Positions 53,486 to 63,894 of a stretch of 64,000 bases of DNA are shown in pieces (the stretch's first letter is position 1; each line of letters opens with the position of its first letter). The notes below the pieces were generated by a model, which was not told where the DNA came from, did not search any database, and saw nothing but the letters and a program-made list of their open reading frames with translations. The DNA comes from Streptococcus moroccensis. Its GTDB lineage: Bacteria; Bacillota; Bacilli; Lactobacillales; Streptococcaceae. The position numbers and the translations under genes were made by a program. The stretch spans positions 26,896-90,895 of the forward strand of contig NZ_JAUSTM010000010.1 of assembly GCF_030812835.1 (NCBI RefSeq), given 5' to 3'.

Positions 53486-54730
53486 TTACCCCCTTACCTG
53501 TCCATCACCTGTGATAATGTACTTATAGGTTGTCATTTCATGTAGTCCCATCGGACCGCGGGCATGCATTTTCTGCGTGGAAATCCCAAGTTCACAGCCC
53601 AAGCCAAACTGACCACCATCGGTGAAGCGGGTTGAGGCGTTGACATAGACCGCAGCGCTGTCGACTTGTAGGGTAAACTGATCGGCGTTCTCTTTGGTTT
53701 CAGTGATAATAGCTTCGCTATGCCCTGTTGAGTGCTGAGCAATGTGCTCAATGGCTTCAGAAGTGCTTGCTACAACTTTGACCGCTAGAACATAATCTAA
53801 AAATTCGGTGTCAAAATCATCTGGACCCGCAAGACTAGCTGTCGTTAGAAACTCTTTAGCTTTTACTTCCGCTCTAAAGGCCACTTGGCCAGCCAAAATC
53901 GCTTCAAGGCGGGGTAAGAAAGCCTCTGCTACTGCCTCATGGACCAAAAGTACTTCTATAGCATTGCAAACAGATGGGCGACTGGTTTTGGCATTGATGG
54001 CAATGGCTAAGGCCTTGTCTAAGTCAGCAGACTCGTCCACGTAGAGGTGGCAAATACCTGTTCCCGTTTCGATGACGGGCACCGTCGCATTCTCAACTAC
54101 CGCCTGAATCAGACCAGCGCCACCGCGGGGCACCAGTAAATCTACCTTGCCTTTGGCCGTCATGAGCTCCGTTGCAGACTGGCGACTGGTGTCTTGGACC
54201 AGTTGGATGACTTCTGGAGAGATACCCGCTTTTGCTAAGCCATCTTTTAATGCTGTGACGATGGCATTGGCCGATTGGAAGGCTTCTTTGCCACCGCGCA
54301 GAATACATGCATTCCCGCTTTTAATAGCCAAGGCTGCCGCATCTGAAGTGACATTAGGTCTGCTTTCGTAAATCATGGCCACTAGACCAAAGGGCACAGA
54401 TTTTTTAACAATCTGTAGCCCATTTTCCAAAGTCTCATCAGAAAGGTCTAGCCCTACTGGATCTGGCAAGTCAATCAAAGCTCGAATACCATCAGCCATC
54501 TCCTTAATCCGCTCTTGATTGAGCATGAGGCGGTCTAGCATAACCTCTGAAATCTGACCTTTGCTATCTGCCATATCATGCTCATTGGCTACAATAATCT
54601 CGGAACTAGCTGCTTCGAGGCTATCGGCCATTTCAGCTAGGGCCTGGTTTTTTTGGTCTGTTGTCGCAAAGTTGATGGCCTTTTTATGAGCCACCAAGGT
54701 ATCTAATAGTTCTTGAGTTGAAATTGTCAT
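53486..54730 (-). CDS. proA: Gamma-glutamyl phosphate reductase
   Basis: Second step of proline synthesis, giving glutamate semialdehyde. The 414-residue aldehyde-dehydrogenase-like protein has [19 protein letters not shown] and [10 protein letters not shown], with catalytic Cys in [16 protein letters not shown]. The family C-terminus has [22 protein letters not shown]. It is 13 bases after proB. Confidence 0.97.
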   Translation of the reverse strand: MTISTQELLDTLVAHKKAINFATTDQKNQALAEMADSLEAASSEIIVANEHDMADSKGQISEVMLDRLMLNQERIKEMADGIRALIDLPDPVGLDLSDETLENGLQIVKKSVPFGLVAMIYESRPNVTSDAAALAIKSGNACILRGGKEAFQSANAIVTALKDGLAKAGISPEVIQLVQDTSRQSATELMTAKGKVDLLVPRGGAGLIQAVVENATVPVIETGTGICHLYVDESADLDKALAIAINAKTSRPSVCNAIEVLLVHEAVAEAFLPRLEAILAGQVAFRAEVKAKEFLTTASLAGPDDFDTEFLDYVLAVKVVASTSEAIEHIAQHSTGHSEAIITETKENADQFTLQVDSAAVYVNASTRFTDGGQFGLGCELGISTQKMHARGPMGLHEMTTYKYIITGDGQVRG

Positions 54731-54743
54731 CGTTTCTCCCCCT

Positions 54744-55820
54744 TTACAGGCTCACCCAATCGTTACGGTGTATGAAAATCCCTTCTGGATTGAGCTGGGT
54801 CATCTTATTTTTTAAGTCAGTTGAGGACAGTTTAACACGGCCCTTGCCAATTAAGCTTTGGTCTTTTTGGCTAAAGACAGACACAATATCCCCTTCGTTA
54901 AATTCACCTTCCATAGCTTTAACACCAGAGACTAAGAGGCTTCGACCATGTTCTGTCATGGCAAGGCTAGCTCCCTCATCCAAGTAGACCGCTGCGTCTG
55001 TTCTCGCGTAAAAGGCCAACCACTGTTTGCGTTGATTAAGCTTGTGGGTATCGGCATGAAAGAGTGTTCCCTTATTAGACTGGGTAACTGCATCGATCAA
55101 GGCGGTTTCTGAGGCAGATGAGCAAATATAAACAGGTACACCTGAACGAGTAGCAAGAACTGCTGCTTGAATCTTGGTCATCATGCCACCAGTCCCGTTT
55201 GCCGAACCAGCCCCACGCGCCATCGCCTGTAAATCATCGCTAATCTGCTTCACTTCAGGGATGTGCTGCGCATCGGGATCTGTCGTAGGGTTAGCGGTAT
55301 ATAGGCCATCCACGTCTGTCAAGAGAACCAGCAAGTCCGCCTTAAGAAGGGACGCGACTTGGGCAGATAAGGTATCATTGTCTCCAACCTTGATTTCCTC
55401 GACGGCAATCATATCATTTTCATTAATGATGGGAATAGCGCCTTGCTTTAACAAGACCTGCATGGCCTGAGAAGCATTCTGGTAGCGTCTAGCATCCGCA
55501 AAGTCGTCTTGGGTTAAGAGGACTTGAGCCGATACGATACCGTCTTGTAGCAGATATTTGGTATATTCTTCAATCAATAGACCTTGCCCTACTGCTGCAG
55601 AGGCTTGTTTTTCTGCGATACGGGTCGGTCGTTTGTCAAAGCCTAATCGTCTAAAACCAGCCGCAATAGACCCAGAGGTTACCAAAATCAATTGGTAGCC
55701 TTTTCTATGCAAAGTCGCCAACTGGCGCGTTATTTTTTCAATCTTTGCTGGCACCAAATTGCCATCCGAATCGGTTAGGGAACTAGTCCCTACCTTAAAT
55801 ACGATTTTTTGATCTGCCAT
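54744..55820 (-). CDS. proB: Glutamate 5-kinase
   Basis: First step of proline synthesis, feedback inhibited by proline. The 358-residue protein has an amino-acid kinase domain ([41 protein letters not shown]) and a C-terminal PUA domain (about residues 265-350; [20 protein letters not shown]). It heads proBAC; -10 GCTATAAT lies about 30 bases upstream. Confidence 0.97.
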   Translation of the reverse strand: MADQKIVFKVGTSSLTDSDGNLVPAKIEKITRQLATLHRKGYQLILVTSGSIAAGFRRLGFDKRPTRIAEKQASAAVGQGLLIEEYTKYLLQDGIVSAQVLLTQDDFADARRYQNASQAMQVLLKQGAIPIINENDMIAVEEIKVGDNDTLSAQVASLLKADLLVLLTDVDGLYTANPTTDPDAQHIPEVKQISDDLQAMARGAGSANGTGGMMTKIQAAVLATRSGVPVYICSSASETALIDAVTQSNKGTLFHADTHKLNQRKQWLAFYARTDAAVYLDEGASLAMTEHGRSLLVSGVKAMEGEFNEGDIVSVFSQKDQSLIGKGRVKLSSTDLKNKMTQLNPEGIFIHRNDWVSL

Positions 55821-55871
55821 AATTCTCTCTCACTGTGATATTAAGCTTCATTATAGCATGATTTTGGCCAG

Positions 55872-55895
55872 AAAAAAAGACTGAAACCAGTCTTT
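55872..55895 (-). terminator. Terminator after dprA
   Basis: The minus strand has AAAGACTG / CAGTCTTT with loop GTTT and a following T-run. It begins inside the last codons of dprA. Confidence 0.75.
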
Positions 55896-55899
55896 CTTG

Positions 55900-56742
55900 C
55901 TAGTAGCTGTACTCGTTTAAAATATCTTGTCCAGAATTGATACACTTGGCCCCTTCTCGGATCAGGTGATGGCAGCCATCTGACTGACCATCCAGAATGC
56001 TACCTGGTATGGCAAAGACATCGCGCCCTTCTTCTAAGGCCCGCTCACAGGTGATTAAGCTCCCTGAACGCATCTTGGCTTCAGCAACAATCACCCCACT
56101 GCTAAGGCCCGCAATGATGCGATTTCGCTCTGGAAAGTGAAATTTCAGCGGCTGTTGGCCGGGTTCGTATTCGCTTAAGACCAATTGGTTCCTACTTAGG
56201 TATCCTTGAAGTTCCTTATTCTCCTTGGGGTAAAAAACGTCTAGGCCTGTACCAATCACTGCAATGGTCTGGCCACCGTTTTTGAGACTGGCCATGTGGG
56301 CTGCCGTATCAATACCACGCGCCAAGCCACTAACAATGACAAATTGGTTCTTCAATTCCTTGATGATTTTCTGGACAGATTTAGTCCCTGTTTGGCTGGC
56401 TTTTCTGCTCCCCACAATTCCTAGTTTGGGCTTTTGAAGCAAGTCCAGATTGCCTTGGTAAAAGAGCAGGGTCGGTGGGTTGTAAATCTCTCTCAATGCT
56501 AAAGGATAGGCCTCATCTAAAATAGATACCGAGGGAAATCGCCCGAACTGCTCACGGCATTTGTCTGTATCCAGATTGCGATAATGCTCTAGAATCACAG
56601 CTGGGTTCTTCACTTCTGAGACGATAGCAATGTCTCGGTCGGACAAGGTTTTCGACTGTTTTTGTGCATAAGTAAGTACTCTGTTAATTTGCAGATTTGT
56701 CAGGCCTGCCTGCTTCCACTTAAAAATATCAAATGCTTTCAT
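55900..56742 (-). CDS. dprA: DNA processing protein DprA
   Basis: Loads RecA on incoming single strands during natural transformation. The 280-residue protein starts MKAFDIFKWKQAGLTN (ATG at 56742, SD GGAGG). The longer frame from 56796 would start inside the upstream terminator. An N-terminal SAM-like region precedes the Rossmann-like core with GIVGSRKASQTG, VSGLARGIDTAAH and IPGSILDGQSDGCHHLI. A cin-box lies just upstream, as expected for a late competence gene. Confidence 0.96.
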   Translation of the reverse strand: MKAFDIFKWKQAGLTNLQINRVLTYAQKQSKTLSDRDIAIVSEVKNPAVILEHYRNLDTDKCREQFGRFPSVSILDEAYPLALREIYNPPTLLFYQGNLDLLQKPKLGIVGSRKASQTGTKSVQKIIKELKNQFVIVSGLARGIDTAAHMASLKNGGQTIAVIGTGLDVFYPKENKELQGYLSRNQLVLSEYEPGQQPLKFHFPERNRIIAGLSSGVIVAEAKMRSGSLITCERALEEGRDVFAIPGSILDGQSDGCHHLIREGAKCINSGQDILNEYSY

Positions 56743-56760
56743 GATAGTCCTCCACTTCTT

Positions 56761-56768
56761 TATTCGAA
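56761..56768 (-). promoter_or_regulatory. Candidate ComX cin-box for dprA
   Basis: The minus strand reads TTCGAATA, 7 of 8 bases of the cin-box TACGAATA. It is preceded by a T-tract that is also the tail of the upstream terminator, and is 18 bases before the dprA ATG. Confidence 0.65.
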
Positions 56769-56818
56769 AAAAAGAGCCAGAAAAACCTTTTGCCATTCAA
56801 AAAGGTTTTTCTGCTCTT
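56767..56818 (-). terminator. Terminator after the rbgA-rnhB-maa-ROK unit
   Basis: The minus strand has AAGAGC-AGAAAAACCTTTT paired with AAAAGGTTTTTCT-GCTCTT, followed by T7. Its T-tract merges with the dprA cin-box. Confidence 0.88.
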
Positions 56819-56913
56819 AAATGTTATAAAAACGGCTTCAGTCTATCCGAGATGTTCCAAAAGGATGACGAAAAGCTATCCTAAAATGGATTGGGTTAAC
56901 CTATGTTAAACCA

Positions 56914-57804
56914 CTAGCGAATCAAGAGGGAAACGGCTCCTAGAAGATTGCTACCGTTGCGGAATGCACACGGTTCAATGACCAAGTCTGTAAACATGAA
57001 ATCATAGATTTCTGACCCCCGTTTGTAATCTAGATAAATCTTTCTGATGGTATCTATGAGAAGGTCTTGACTGGAGATGCCACCCCCGATCACCACTTTT
57101 TCCACATCAACCACCGCCTGAAGATTGTAAAGGATGAAGACAATTTCTCGGCAGTAGTTTTCAAAAAGCTCTTGCACTTCTGGATGCTGACCTGTCTTTA
57201 GCGCTTCAAAAACAGCTTGACCATCGCTAGTGTTCTCTAATCCTAAACACTCTGCAGCCCGCTTGATGAAGCCGACAGCCGAGCCCGCTGACCCACTCAT
57301 GTTCTGCCAAGTGATCGGGCCTGGTGATCTGAGGTTAAAGGTAAGCTCCCCAGCTTGGAAGTGTGAGCCTTGCAGCAACTCATCCTTAAGGATGATGCCT
57401 GAGCCAACGCCTGTTCCAAGAACTAAGGCAGCACCATTAGACACTCCTTTAAGGTTGCCCAACCAATGCTCTGCTAGAACAGCAGCCTTGGCATCATTGA
57501 TAACAGCACAAGGCAAACCATGCTTGGTTTCAATCACTTCTTTGATAGCGATGTCTTTCAGGTAAGTTAGAGCACCACCGACATAGAGGTACCCCTTATC
57601 CACATCAATCCTACCTGGCGCTGAAATCCCCACACCACTGATCTGCTCCCGATGGTTTTCGATTAACTCATCGAGACAGGCTAAAAAATCTGCTATATTA
57701 TCAGGCGTCAGCACCTTATCTTCTTGCCCTAATTGGCCAGTTTCTGATACAAGGGCAGACTTGATAAAAGTCCCTCCCACATCAATACCTAGAAATTGTT
57801 TCAT
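56914..57804 (-). CDS. ROK family sugar kinase
   Basis: The 296-residue ASKHA-fold ROK protein has phosphate-1 motif FLGIDVGGTFIKSALV, VVIGGGISSQDLL and LVLGTGVGSGIIL (phosphate 2). There is no N-terminal HTH, so it is a kinase and not a repressor. The usual ROK zinc Cys cluster is not apparent, which places it near beta-glucoside or N-acetylmannosamine kinase-like branches. The sugar substrate is undetermined. It overlaps maa by 4 bases. Confidence 0.88.
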   Translation of the reverse strand: MKQFLGIDVGGTFIKSALVSETGQLGQEDKVLTPDNIADFLACLDELIENHREQISGVGISAPGRIDVDKGYLYVGGALTYLKDIAIKEVIETKHGLPCAVINDAKAAVLAEHWLGNLKGVSNGAALVLGTGVGSGIILKDELLQGSHFQAGELTFNLRSPGPITWQNMSGSAGSAVGFIKRAAECLGLENTSDGQAVFEALKTGQHPEVQELFENYCREIVFILYNLQAVVDVEKVVIGGGISSQDLLIDTIRKIYLDYKRGSEIYDFMFTDLVIEPCAFRNGSNLLGAVSLLIR

Positions 57805-58370
57805 ACCATAAGATCTCCATTCTCAATAGACTTGATAATACGAGCAGGATTACCTGCAATCAACACATTATCACCAAAAGATTTAGTCACAACAGCTCCA
57901 GCTCCGACAACGACATTATCTCCTAAGGTCACACCGGGTAAAATAATTGCGCCACCACCTATCCAGACATTATCCCCAATGGTAATCGGTGCCCCGTACT
58001 CGAGTCCTGAAATCCGAGGACCTGCTTCCAAAGGATGAAGTGGCGTAAGAATCTGAACATTTGGGCCTAGTAAGGCATTATCCCCGATTCGTATCTCACA
58101 GACATCTAGTAAAGTACAATTAAAGTTGGCATAAAAGTTCTCTCCCACATGAATATGACAGCCATAGTCACAGGAAAACTGTGGTTCTACGTACAGCCGT
58201 TCTCCAGTTGAACCAAACCACTCTTTTAAGATAGCTGAGCGCTTTTGACCGTCTAACTCATTGTTAAAGGCCTGCATTTTTTGCCTTGCTTCAAGACGCA
58301 GACGACTTAATTCCTGATCACTAGTGTCATAGAGCTGACCTGCTAGCATCTTCTCTCTTTCCGATTGCAT
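57801..58370 (-). CDS. maa: Sugar O-acetyltransferase (Maa family)
   Basis: The 189-residue protein has an N-terminal Mac domain (SEREKMLAGQLYDTSDQEL) and a left-handed beta-helix of hexapeptide repeats (IRIGDNALLGPNVQI, ITIGDNVWIGGGAIILPGV, VTLGDNVVVGAGAVV). The catalytic His is probably in CDYGCHIHVGENFY. It acetylates maltose, glucose or other sugars using acetyl-CoA. It starts 4 bases after rnhB. Confidence 0.92.
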   Translation of the reverse strand: MQSEREKMLAGQLYDTSDQELSRLRLEARQKMQAFNNELDGQKRSAILKEWFGSTGERLYVEPQFSCDYGCHIHVGENFYANFNCTLLDVCEIRIGDNALLGPNVQILTPLHPLEAGPRISGLEYGAPITIGDNVWIGGGAIILPGVTLGDNVVVGAGAVVTKSFGDNVLIAGNPARIIKSIENGDLMV

Positions 58371-58374
58371 GTGT

Positions 58375-59145
58375 TTACCTGCCTAAAATCGACTTAATGG
58401 GTTCAAAGCTTGCGCGATGAATCGGGGTCACACCCTGGTTTTTCAAGGCTTCCAGGTGACTTGCTGTTCCGTAACCCGCATTTTGAGCAAAACCATAACC
58501 GGGATACTGCTGGTCATAAGCTGCCATCATTTTATCTCGAGTGACCTTAGCAACAATAGAGGCTGCCGCGATAGACAAGCTATTGGCATCTCCTTTGATA
58601 ATGGCTTGTTGAGGGAGATTGACACGGCCTAAGGTCATGGCATCAATCAACAGGGCCTCTGGCTGTACACTTAATTGCTCTAGAGCCGCTTCCATGGCTA
58701 ACTTGGTTGCCTCATAGATATTAACCTGATCAATGACCTTGTTATCCATAACACCTATTCCTATAGCTAGAGCTTGGTCTACTACCACTTGATAAATTGC
58801 CTCGTGCTTGGTTTTAGGGATTTTTTTACTGTCATTCAGGCCCTTAATTTTACAGTTTTTCGGTAAAATGACTGCCGCTGCAACAACCGGACCAGCCAGC
58901 GGCCCACGCCCCACTTCGTCTATGCCAGCTAAAAACTCAAAACCTTCTTGGTAAAATGATCTTTCATAGCGCAGCATCTTTTCCAAACGAGCCTCCTCAG
59001 CTAAGTCTGCTGTAATAGCCTTGCGACGTTGTCGTATCGCTGCCTGAACACCTGAACGAGGATCTGTTTCGTACTGGGCCCATCGGCTGTCCTCGAGGGT
59101 CGTAATCTCCAGTAAAGCCGCCTTAATTTCCGCTATCGTCGCCAT
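58375..59145 (-). CDS. rnhB: Ribonuclease HII
   Basis: Removes ribonucleotides from DNA and RNA primers. The 256-residue protein has its acidic active site in [16 protein letters not shown] (DE), LLIDAMTLG (D) and the later KVTRDKMM (D). An N-terminal extension of about 70 residues is usual for Firmicute enzymes. It overlaps rbgA by 23 bases, the conserved rbgA-rnhB order. Confidence 0.96.
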   Translation of the reverse strand: MATIAEIKAALLEITTLEDSRWAQYETDPRSGVQAAIRQRRKAITADLAEEARLEKMLRYERSFYQEGFEFLAGIDEVGRGPLAGPVVAAAVILPKNCKIKGLNDSKKIPKTKHEAIYQVVVDQALAIGIGVMDNKVIDQVNIYEATKLAMEAALEQLSVQPEALLIDAMTLGRVNLPQQAIIKGDANSLSIAAASIVAKVTRDKMMAAYDQQYPGYGFAQNAGYGTASHLEALKNQGVTPIHRASFEPIKSILGR

Positions 59146-59983
59146 CTAAGTCCTCAATCCGATCTAAGGTATAACGCCCTAATTTACCATCCCTGACCTC
59201 CTTGACAAACAGGCTGTAAAAGCGGTCATAGTCATCTCGAAAACCCAGTTTTTGGGTCATTTGCATAATGATTTCAGGGGCTTCTTGGGCCAAATCAAGG
59301 CCTTTAAAGCGCTCAAGAAGTCTGTCTGCGTAATGCTCTCCAAAATACTCAAGCCCAAAAATCGTTACCTCATCCATAGGGAGCAGCTGATCTTTGATTG
59401 CCCCAGTAAGAGCTAATTTTAAGGCCACACGGTCATCGTCAAATTTTGGCCACAGAATCCCTGGTGTATCTAAGATTTCAAGATCCTTGTTGGTTTTTAG
59501 CCACTGCTGACCCTTAGTCACGCCAGGTTTATTCCCAACTACAGCAATCCTTTTCCCAGCTAAACGGTTCATTAGAGTGGACTTCCCTGCATTTGGAATC
59601 CCTATAATCATGGTCCTCAGGGTTTCGATCTGAATGCCACGTTCTCGCTTTTGAGCAATTTTGTCCTTCATCAGGTCCTTGGCAGCCTCAGTTACAAGCT
59701 TGACTGTGGATTGCTCTTTAGAATTAATGGCAAGGGTTTTAATCCCCTCTTTTTCAAAATGCTGGCGCCAAATCTTGGTAGCCTGTGGATCAGCTAAATC
59801 TGCCTTGTTCAAAATCAGCATCTTTGGCTTATCCCCCACAATCTTCGTCAGCATTGGGTTTTGGCTAGATAACGGCAGACGTGCATCAACCAGAATCGTC
59901 ACAAAATCAACAAATTTAATATTTTCCTGAACCTGACGTCTTGCCTTAGACATGTGGCCTGGAAACCATTGAATAGTAGCCAT
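59123..59983 (-). CDS. rbgA: Ribosome biogenesis GTPase RbgA (YlqF)
   Basis: Late 50S assembly GTPase. The 286-residue protein is circularly permuted: G4 LNKADL comes before G1 [14 protein letters not shown] and G3 DTPGI. It begins [13 protein letters not shown], the family signature. SD AAAGGA. It heads rbgA-rnhB-maa-ROK. Confidence 0.96.
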   Translation of the reverse strand: MATIQWFPGHMSKARRQVQENIKFVDFVTILVDARLPLSSQNPMLTKIVGDKPKMLILNKADLADPQATKIWRQHFEKEGIKTLAINSKEQSTVKLVTEAAKDLMKDKIAQKRERGIQIETLRTMIIGIPNAGKSTLMNRLAGKRIAVVGNKPGVTKGQQWLKTNKDLEILDTPGILWPKFDDDRVALKLALTGAIKDQLLPMDEVTIFGLEYFGEHYADRLLERFKGLDLAQEAPEIIMQMTQKLGFRDDYDRFYSLFVKEVRDGKLGRYTLDRIEDLDGDDSGN

Positions 59984-60293
59984 TTCTTATAAATCCTTTC
60001 CTATCAAGGGCAATCCGTTATGACATTAAAAAAGCCAACCAACTGTCACCTGACACCCTTATTTCCTTCAAATACTTTATGATTCCTCTATACATTTACA
60101 AGGAAGCTCGCCATATTATACAGATAGCAGACTAACTGTCATTGAATCAAAACGCTTTTCCTATCCTTTTCACTAACGTCTATTATAGCAAATTTGTCAC
60201 TATTTGACTGCTCCCATCCATCGCTCAAAAAGTCTTTTCAACCCATAGTGGCTTCTTTTTTAAAATGGTATCACCCGTTTAAGATAACAAAAA
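59984..60293. other. Leader and promoter region upstream of rbgA
   Basis: On the minus strand there are two possible -10 elements: TGCTATAAT (about 190 bases upstream of rbgA) and TGTATAAT (about 130 upstream). A short palindrome TGTCAGGTGACA precedes GGCTTTTTT. No gene is recognisable. Confidence 0.5.
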
Positions 60294-60435
60294 GGGGAGT
60301 GGGACAAAATCGTTAACCGAATAGGTTCGATGGTAACGCTAAAACTGGCATAGCCAGTGAGTGTTACTCCCAACCGCTGCGTCTTGTTTAACTGGTGATA
60401 AATTATTAGAAGGCTAGGACTTTTGTCCCAGCCTC
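60294..60435 (-). repeat. Dispersed streptococcal repeat, copy 2 (downstream of alcohol dehydrogenase)
   Basis: On the minus strand it starts GAGGCTGGGACAAAAG and ends TTTTGTCCCACTCCCC followed by TTTTTG. Shared blocks with copy 1 are AATAATTTATCA, TTAAACAA, ACGCAG and AACCTATT. The paired ends act as a terminator, about 30 bases beyond the dehydrogenase stop codon. Confidence 0.78.
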
Positions 60436-60466
60436 TTTCTGTATTTATTAAAGTTAATTGGCAAAC

Positions 60467-61564
60467 TTATTCAAATGTAACAACTGGTTTAATGACAGAA
60501 CCATCATGCATAGCATCTACTGCTTCTTGTAAGTTTTCGAATGGATAGAATTTGACCATTTTATCGAATGGGAAGAGGCCCGCTTTATAGTATTCGACAA
60601 GGGTTGGAATAAAGAGTTGTGGAATAGCATCTCCCTCTACAAGACCAACTAGTTTTTTAGACTCTCCCATCAATTCTGCCTGAATATTGAGGGTCAAATC
60701 ACCCGTCATCCCAATGACCAAAGCTGTTCCAGCAGGTCTAAGAGCATGAATTAATTCCTTAATGATTGGTGAGTAGCCTGTGGTATCAATACTGTAATCA
60801 ACACCTTCTGGAACAAGCTCTCTGATAGCTTCTTCAACAGATGTTGAGATGGTTTTACTATTGATAACAGCTGTTGCACCCAATTCTTTAGCCAATTCAA
60901 GGCGGTTATCATGGATATCAACAGCGATGATGTGTTTGAGGTTACAAATCTTGGCAGCCATAATGGAAGCAAGACCGACTCCACCAACTCCAGCAACTAC
61001 CATGGTAGAACCAAATTCAGGTTTAATGTAATTGAGAACTGTTCCAGCTCCTGTTTGGAGACCACAAGCTAAAGGACCCAAGAGACGTAAGTCAACGTCT
61101 TTGTCTACTTTTACAACACCGTGCTCATCAGCAACAATATATTGGGAAAGTGAGGATTGCCCAAAGAAACTATGAACATCACTACCGTCTTCTAAATGGT
61201 GACGGTGAGTACCGTCGTATTGAGCACCGCCAAAATTCAACACATTCAAATCAGAACAAAGAGCAGGATGACCTGTTCGACAATTTCGGCAATGACCACA
61301 ATAGCCAAAAGAAATGACAACATGGTCTCCTGGTTCAACAGTCGTTACTGCCGAGCCAACTTTTTCAACAATACCAGCTCCTTCATGCCCTAGAGCGACA
61401 GGATAGGGCGACATACCCGCATCACGACCAGCAATATCCGTGTGACAAATCCCTGACGCAACAGTCCTAATTAAGACTTCATTGGCTTTGGGCTCATCCA
61501 GTATAACATCCATAATTTCGATGTCCTGCCCTTGAGCTGAAACAACCGCAGATTTCATTTTCAT
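60467..61564 (-). CDS. Zinc-dependent, NAD(P)-dependent alcohol dehydrogenase
   Basis: The 365-residue MDR-family protein has ATG 61564 with SD GGAG (a second ATG two codons in is also possible). The longer frame to 61708 runs through the promoter. Zinc ligands: ICHTDIAGRD (Cys, catalytic), LGHEGAGIV (His), and structural Cys in GYCGHCRNCRTGHPALC. NAD loop VAGVGGVGLASIM. It resembles aryl/benzyl alcohol dehydrogenases; the substrate is unknown. A cre-like site overlaps the promoter. Confidence 0.9.
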   Translation of the reverse strand: MKMKSAVVSAQGQDIEIMDVILDEPKANEVLIRTVASGICHTDIAGRDAGMSPYPVALGHEGAGIVEKVGSAVTTVEPGDHVVISFGYCGHCRNCRTGHPALCSDLNVLNFGGAQYDGTHRHHLEDGSDVHSFFGQSSLSQYIVADEHGVVKVDKDVDLRLLGPLACGLQTGAGTVLNYIKPEFGSTMVVAGVGGVGLASIMAAKICNLKHIIAVDIHDNRLELAKELGATAVINSKTISTSVEEAIRELVPEGVDYSIDTTGYSPIIKELIHALRPAGTALVIGMTGDLTLNIQAELMGESKKLVGLVEGDAIPQLFIPTLVEYYKAGLFPFDKMVKFYPFENLQEAVDAMHDGSVIKPVVTFE

Positions 61565-61593
61565 TTTCGTTTCTCCTTTTAATTGATAACTTA

Positions 61594-61622
61594 AGTATAG
61601 CGCTTTCATATTTATTTGTAAA
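61594..61622 (-). promoter_or_regulatory. Alcohol dehydrogenase promoter with cre site
   Basis: On the minus strand there is -35 TTTACA (61617-61622), a 17-base spacer and -10 TATACT (61594-61599). The cre-like TGAAAGCGCTATAC (61596-61609) covers the -10. Confidence 0.7.
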
Positions 61623-61698
61623 ATTTTTAACAATATTATAATTTTTAGGAGGATTATCAATAAAAACATATCGACCATAAAATGATTAGCAAAACACA

Positions 61699-61722
61699 AA
61701 AAGCCCACCCTATGGTGAGCTT
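61699..61722 (-). terminator. Terminator downstream of integrase remnant
   Basis: The minus strand has AAAGCTCACC / GGTGGGCTTT with loop ATAG and a following T-run. It lies about 105 bases past the integrase stop codon. Confidence 0.75.
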
Positions 61723-61825
61723 TATGCTATTAGTGGTAACGCTTATTTAAGAATTACGGTTGCATAGTTATTTTTTTCCTTGAAAATCAAGTATTTTAGG
61801 TCTAAATTTTATTTATGGTGGGGTT

Positions 61826-62595
61826 TTAGTGGGGTTTAAAACCAGATGCAATCAAATGGTTTGTAATATCTTTTCCACCTGTGGCTTTTTTACTAGCATA
61901 TATATGAGAATACGTATTTAATGTTGTAGCCTTGTCAACTCGTCCAGAGCGAGCAGCTACAAAAAGAACATCTTTTCCAAGTTCATTGATCATGAATGAA
62001 TCATGTGAATGCCTCAGTCCTTTACCAGTTATTTCAGGAACACCTGCTATTTTTGCTTGCCGTTGTAATATACGCGTTAAGGTTGTTTTGTGCAACGGTA
62101 CATCAAATCTAGCTAAAACATAATCAGATTCTCCACTTTTAACTTGAACATTTCTCCAACTTTCCAAAACTTGAACAGTCATATCATCCAATTCAATGAA
62201 TCTCATGCCAGCTTCAGTTTTAGTTCGTTCTTTTCTCCGATACTCACCATTACCAAGATCCTCCAAAGTAGATTGAACATGTATGATTTTCTTTTCGAGA
62301 TCGATATCAGACCAAATCAAACTTAGTCCTTCTGAAACACGTAATCCCGTAAAGAAATAAAGCCAAACTAGCATGTTTTTATATATACCATCATAAGTGT
62401 TCGTATCAAATGTACTGGTGACCTTTATGAAATCTTCAAATGTCCAAAAGTCAGTTTAGCATTAATATTGAATTCTAAAACAAATCTTTCATTCTTCACA
62501 TAATCTCTTAACGCTTTATGAAAACTTCCAAATTTCTCTTTTGAGCTAGTTAAATCCTTATAAATTGTCTTTATTTTATTATTAAAGCCTTTCAA
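61826..62595 (-). pseudogene. Tyrosine integrase remnant (N-truncated, frameshifted)
   Basis: The catalytic half is readable: GLRVSEGLSLIWSDID (first Arg), KGLRHSHDSFMIN (R-x-x-H) and LNTYSHIYASKK (Tyr). The upstream core-binding part (YKDLTSSKEKFGSFHKALRD) lies in another frame, so a frameshift near 62440-62460 breaks the gene. The N-terminal DNA-binding arm is absent and a TTG at 62595 directly follows pezT. It is a dead integrase from the element that carried pezAT. Confidence 0.85.
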
Positions 62596-62611
62596 AATAA
62601 TCTGTCCTTTC

Positions 62612-63379
62612 TTAATAATTTTTTAAAACAATTTCTTTCAACCGTTCCTGCCCAACCTTCAACATTTCCTCCTCGACCTTATTCCATTTTCCGAAAAGAC
62701 ATTCTTTCATATTATCGGTAGCTGTACCTTTATCGATTTCTGTATCAAATACACATTGTCGATCTCTTTGGTAAATTTGAATCTGGTCAAAGATTTTATG
62801 AGTTTCTAACTCTCGTAAGTTGTCAACTATATGCTCTACAATGCCGTCATGGTGCTCTTTGGGTGTTGCCCTTGCCTGAGTTGGATCAATAGCATAGAGC
62901 TCTTCATAGCGAATCTGCGTACTGAGATACGACAACTCTGGCTTAGTTGCCATCAATGCTAATGAGACCTGATAATTTCTTGATTGCAATAACTGAGCTG
63001 TCTTTCTAGGTACCTCTGTGGTTCGCAGTGTACCTTCGATTAACAAATGGTATCTCTGTTTACTGAGTTCATCAATGAGGTGCTCAACCATTTTCCCTGC
63101 AAATCCTTTGGTATAATCCACGCTATCTTTCCCATAACTTTCTTGTAAGGCTAAAAAATTTGGATGCAATGACCTATAGCTATCTCCATCGATGATAATG
63201 ATATTTCCTTGAAATTCTTTTTGCTTTATCCGGTGTATGGTAGTCTTTCCTGCTCCGCTTTGCCCTCCAAGTAAGATAGCCACTGGCTTATCTGTAGTTC
63301 TCTTACCTCTACTCAAGGATCGAATCATCCGTTTTAAGGCGAGATCAAACTCGTCTTGACTAAATTCTTCTGATACCAT
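62612..63379 (-). CDS. pezT: Zeta toxin PezT (UDP-GlcNAc kinase)
   Basis: Phosphorylates UDP-N-acetylglucosamine and so poisons peptidoglycan synthesis. The 255-residue protein has Walker A LLGGQSGAGKTTIHRIK (about residues 36-52), catalytic Asp in IIIDGDSYRSLHP, and LLIEGTLRTTEVP as the substrate loop. The start overlaps the pezA stop by one base. Intact. SD GGTGG. Confidence 0.94.
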   Translation of the reverse strand: MVSEEFSQDEFDLALKRMIRSLSRGKRTTDKPVAILLGGQSGAGKTTIHRIKQKEFQGNIIIIDGDSYRSLHPNFLALQESYGKDSVDYTKGFAGKMVEHLIDELSKQRYHLLIEGTLRTTEVPRKTAQLLQSRNYQVSLALMATKPELSYLSTQIRYEELYAIDPTQARATPKEHHDGIVEHIVDNLRELETHKIFDQIQIYQRDRQCVFDTEIDKGTATDNMKECLFGKWNKVEEEMLKVGQERLKEIVLKNY

Positions 63380-63855
63380 TAAGCCACCACCTGATGATTG
63401 GCGAGGGCCAACATACGCTCAATGCCATCTAAGTAACCATTGTAACGTTCTACTTCATCAAAGGAATCAACTAAATAAATTTTTGTATTTATGATATCTG
63501 ATAGATCATCACTAATTAATATCCAAGGATTAGACTCATCCTCATAATCAATGCCTTGAGTATCTTGATAGCGATATAGTTGAGACAAGATAGATGCCCC
63601 ACGTTCTTTGATTATCTCTACTTTTAACGTCAATTGGTAGTCTTCTACAGGTGTTAACATTTTTTCTTCTCCCACAATATCAACATAAGATACATTAAAT
63701 TTCTGGCAGATGCAATCAATCAATTCAGTTGAAACTGAACTAGAGCCATTCTCGTATCGGCTTAAACTATTACGAGAAATACCAATTATCTTCGCAAACT
63801 CAGGCTGTGTTAAGTCATGTGTCTTGCGTAAAGATCTTAAATTGTCTCCTATCAT
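63379..63855 (-). CDS. pezA: Antitoxin PezA
   Basis: The 158-residue protein has an N-terminal Xre-type helix-turn-helix (LTQPEFAKIIGISRNSLSRY), which represses the promoter. A C-terminal helical toxin-binding part follows (KVEIIKERGASILSQLYRYQ). It partners PezT. SD AGAGG. An IS-type end lies within about 60 bases upstream. Confidence 0.93.
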   Translation of the reverse strand: MIGDNLRSLRKTHDLTQPEFAKIIGISRNSLSRYENGSSSVSTELIDCICQKFNVSYVDIVGEEKMLTPVEDYQLTLKVEIIKERGASILSQLYRYQDTQGIDYEDESNPWILISDDLSDIINTKIYLVDSFDEVERYNGYLDGIERMLALANHQVVA

Positions 63856-63894
63856 TGTTAAAGACCTCTTCTATATGTATATGCTTTACTATAT

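Noticed and set aside
61565..61708. Longer alcohol dehydrogenase start
   Set aside because: The extension covers the promoter and cre site and its Ile/Leu-rich text is unlike the family; the ATG at 61564 has the SD.
61801..61840. Short direct repeat GTGGGGTTTTA / GTGGGGTTTA at the integrase 3' end as an att core
   Set aside because: It overlaps the coding end of the remnant and no partner copy is visible elsewhere in the window.
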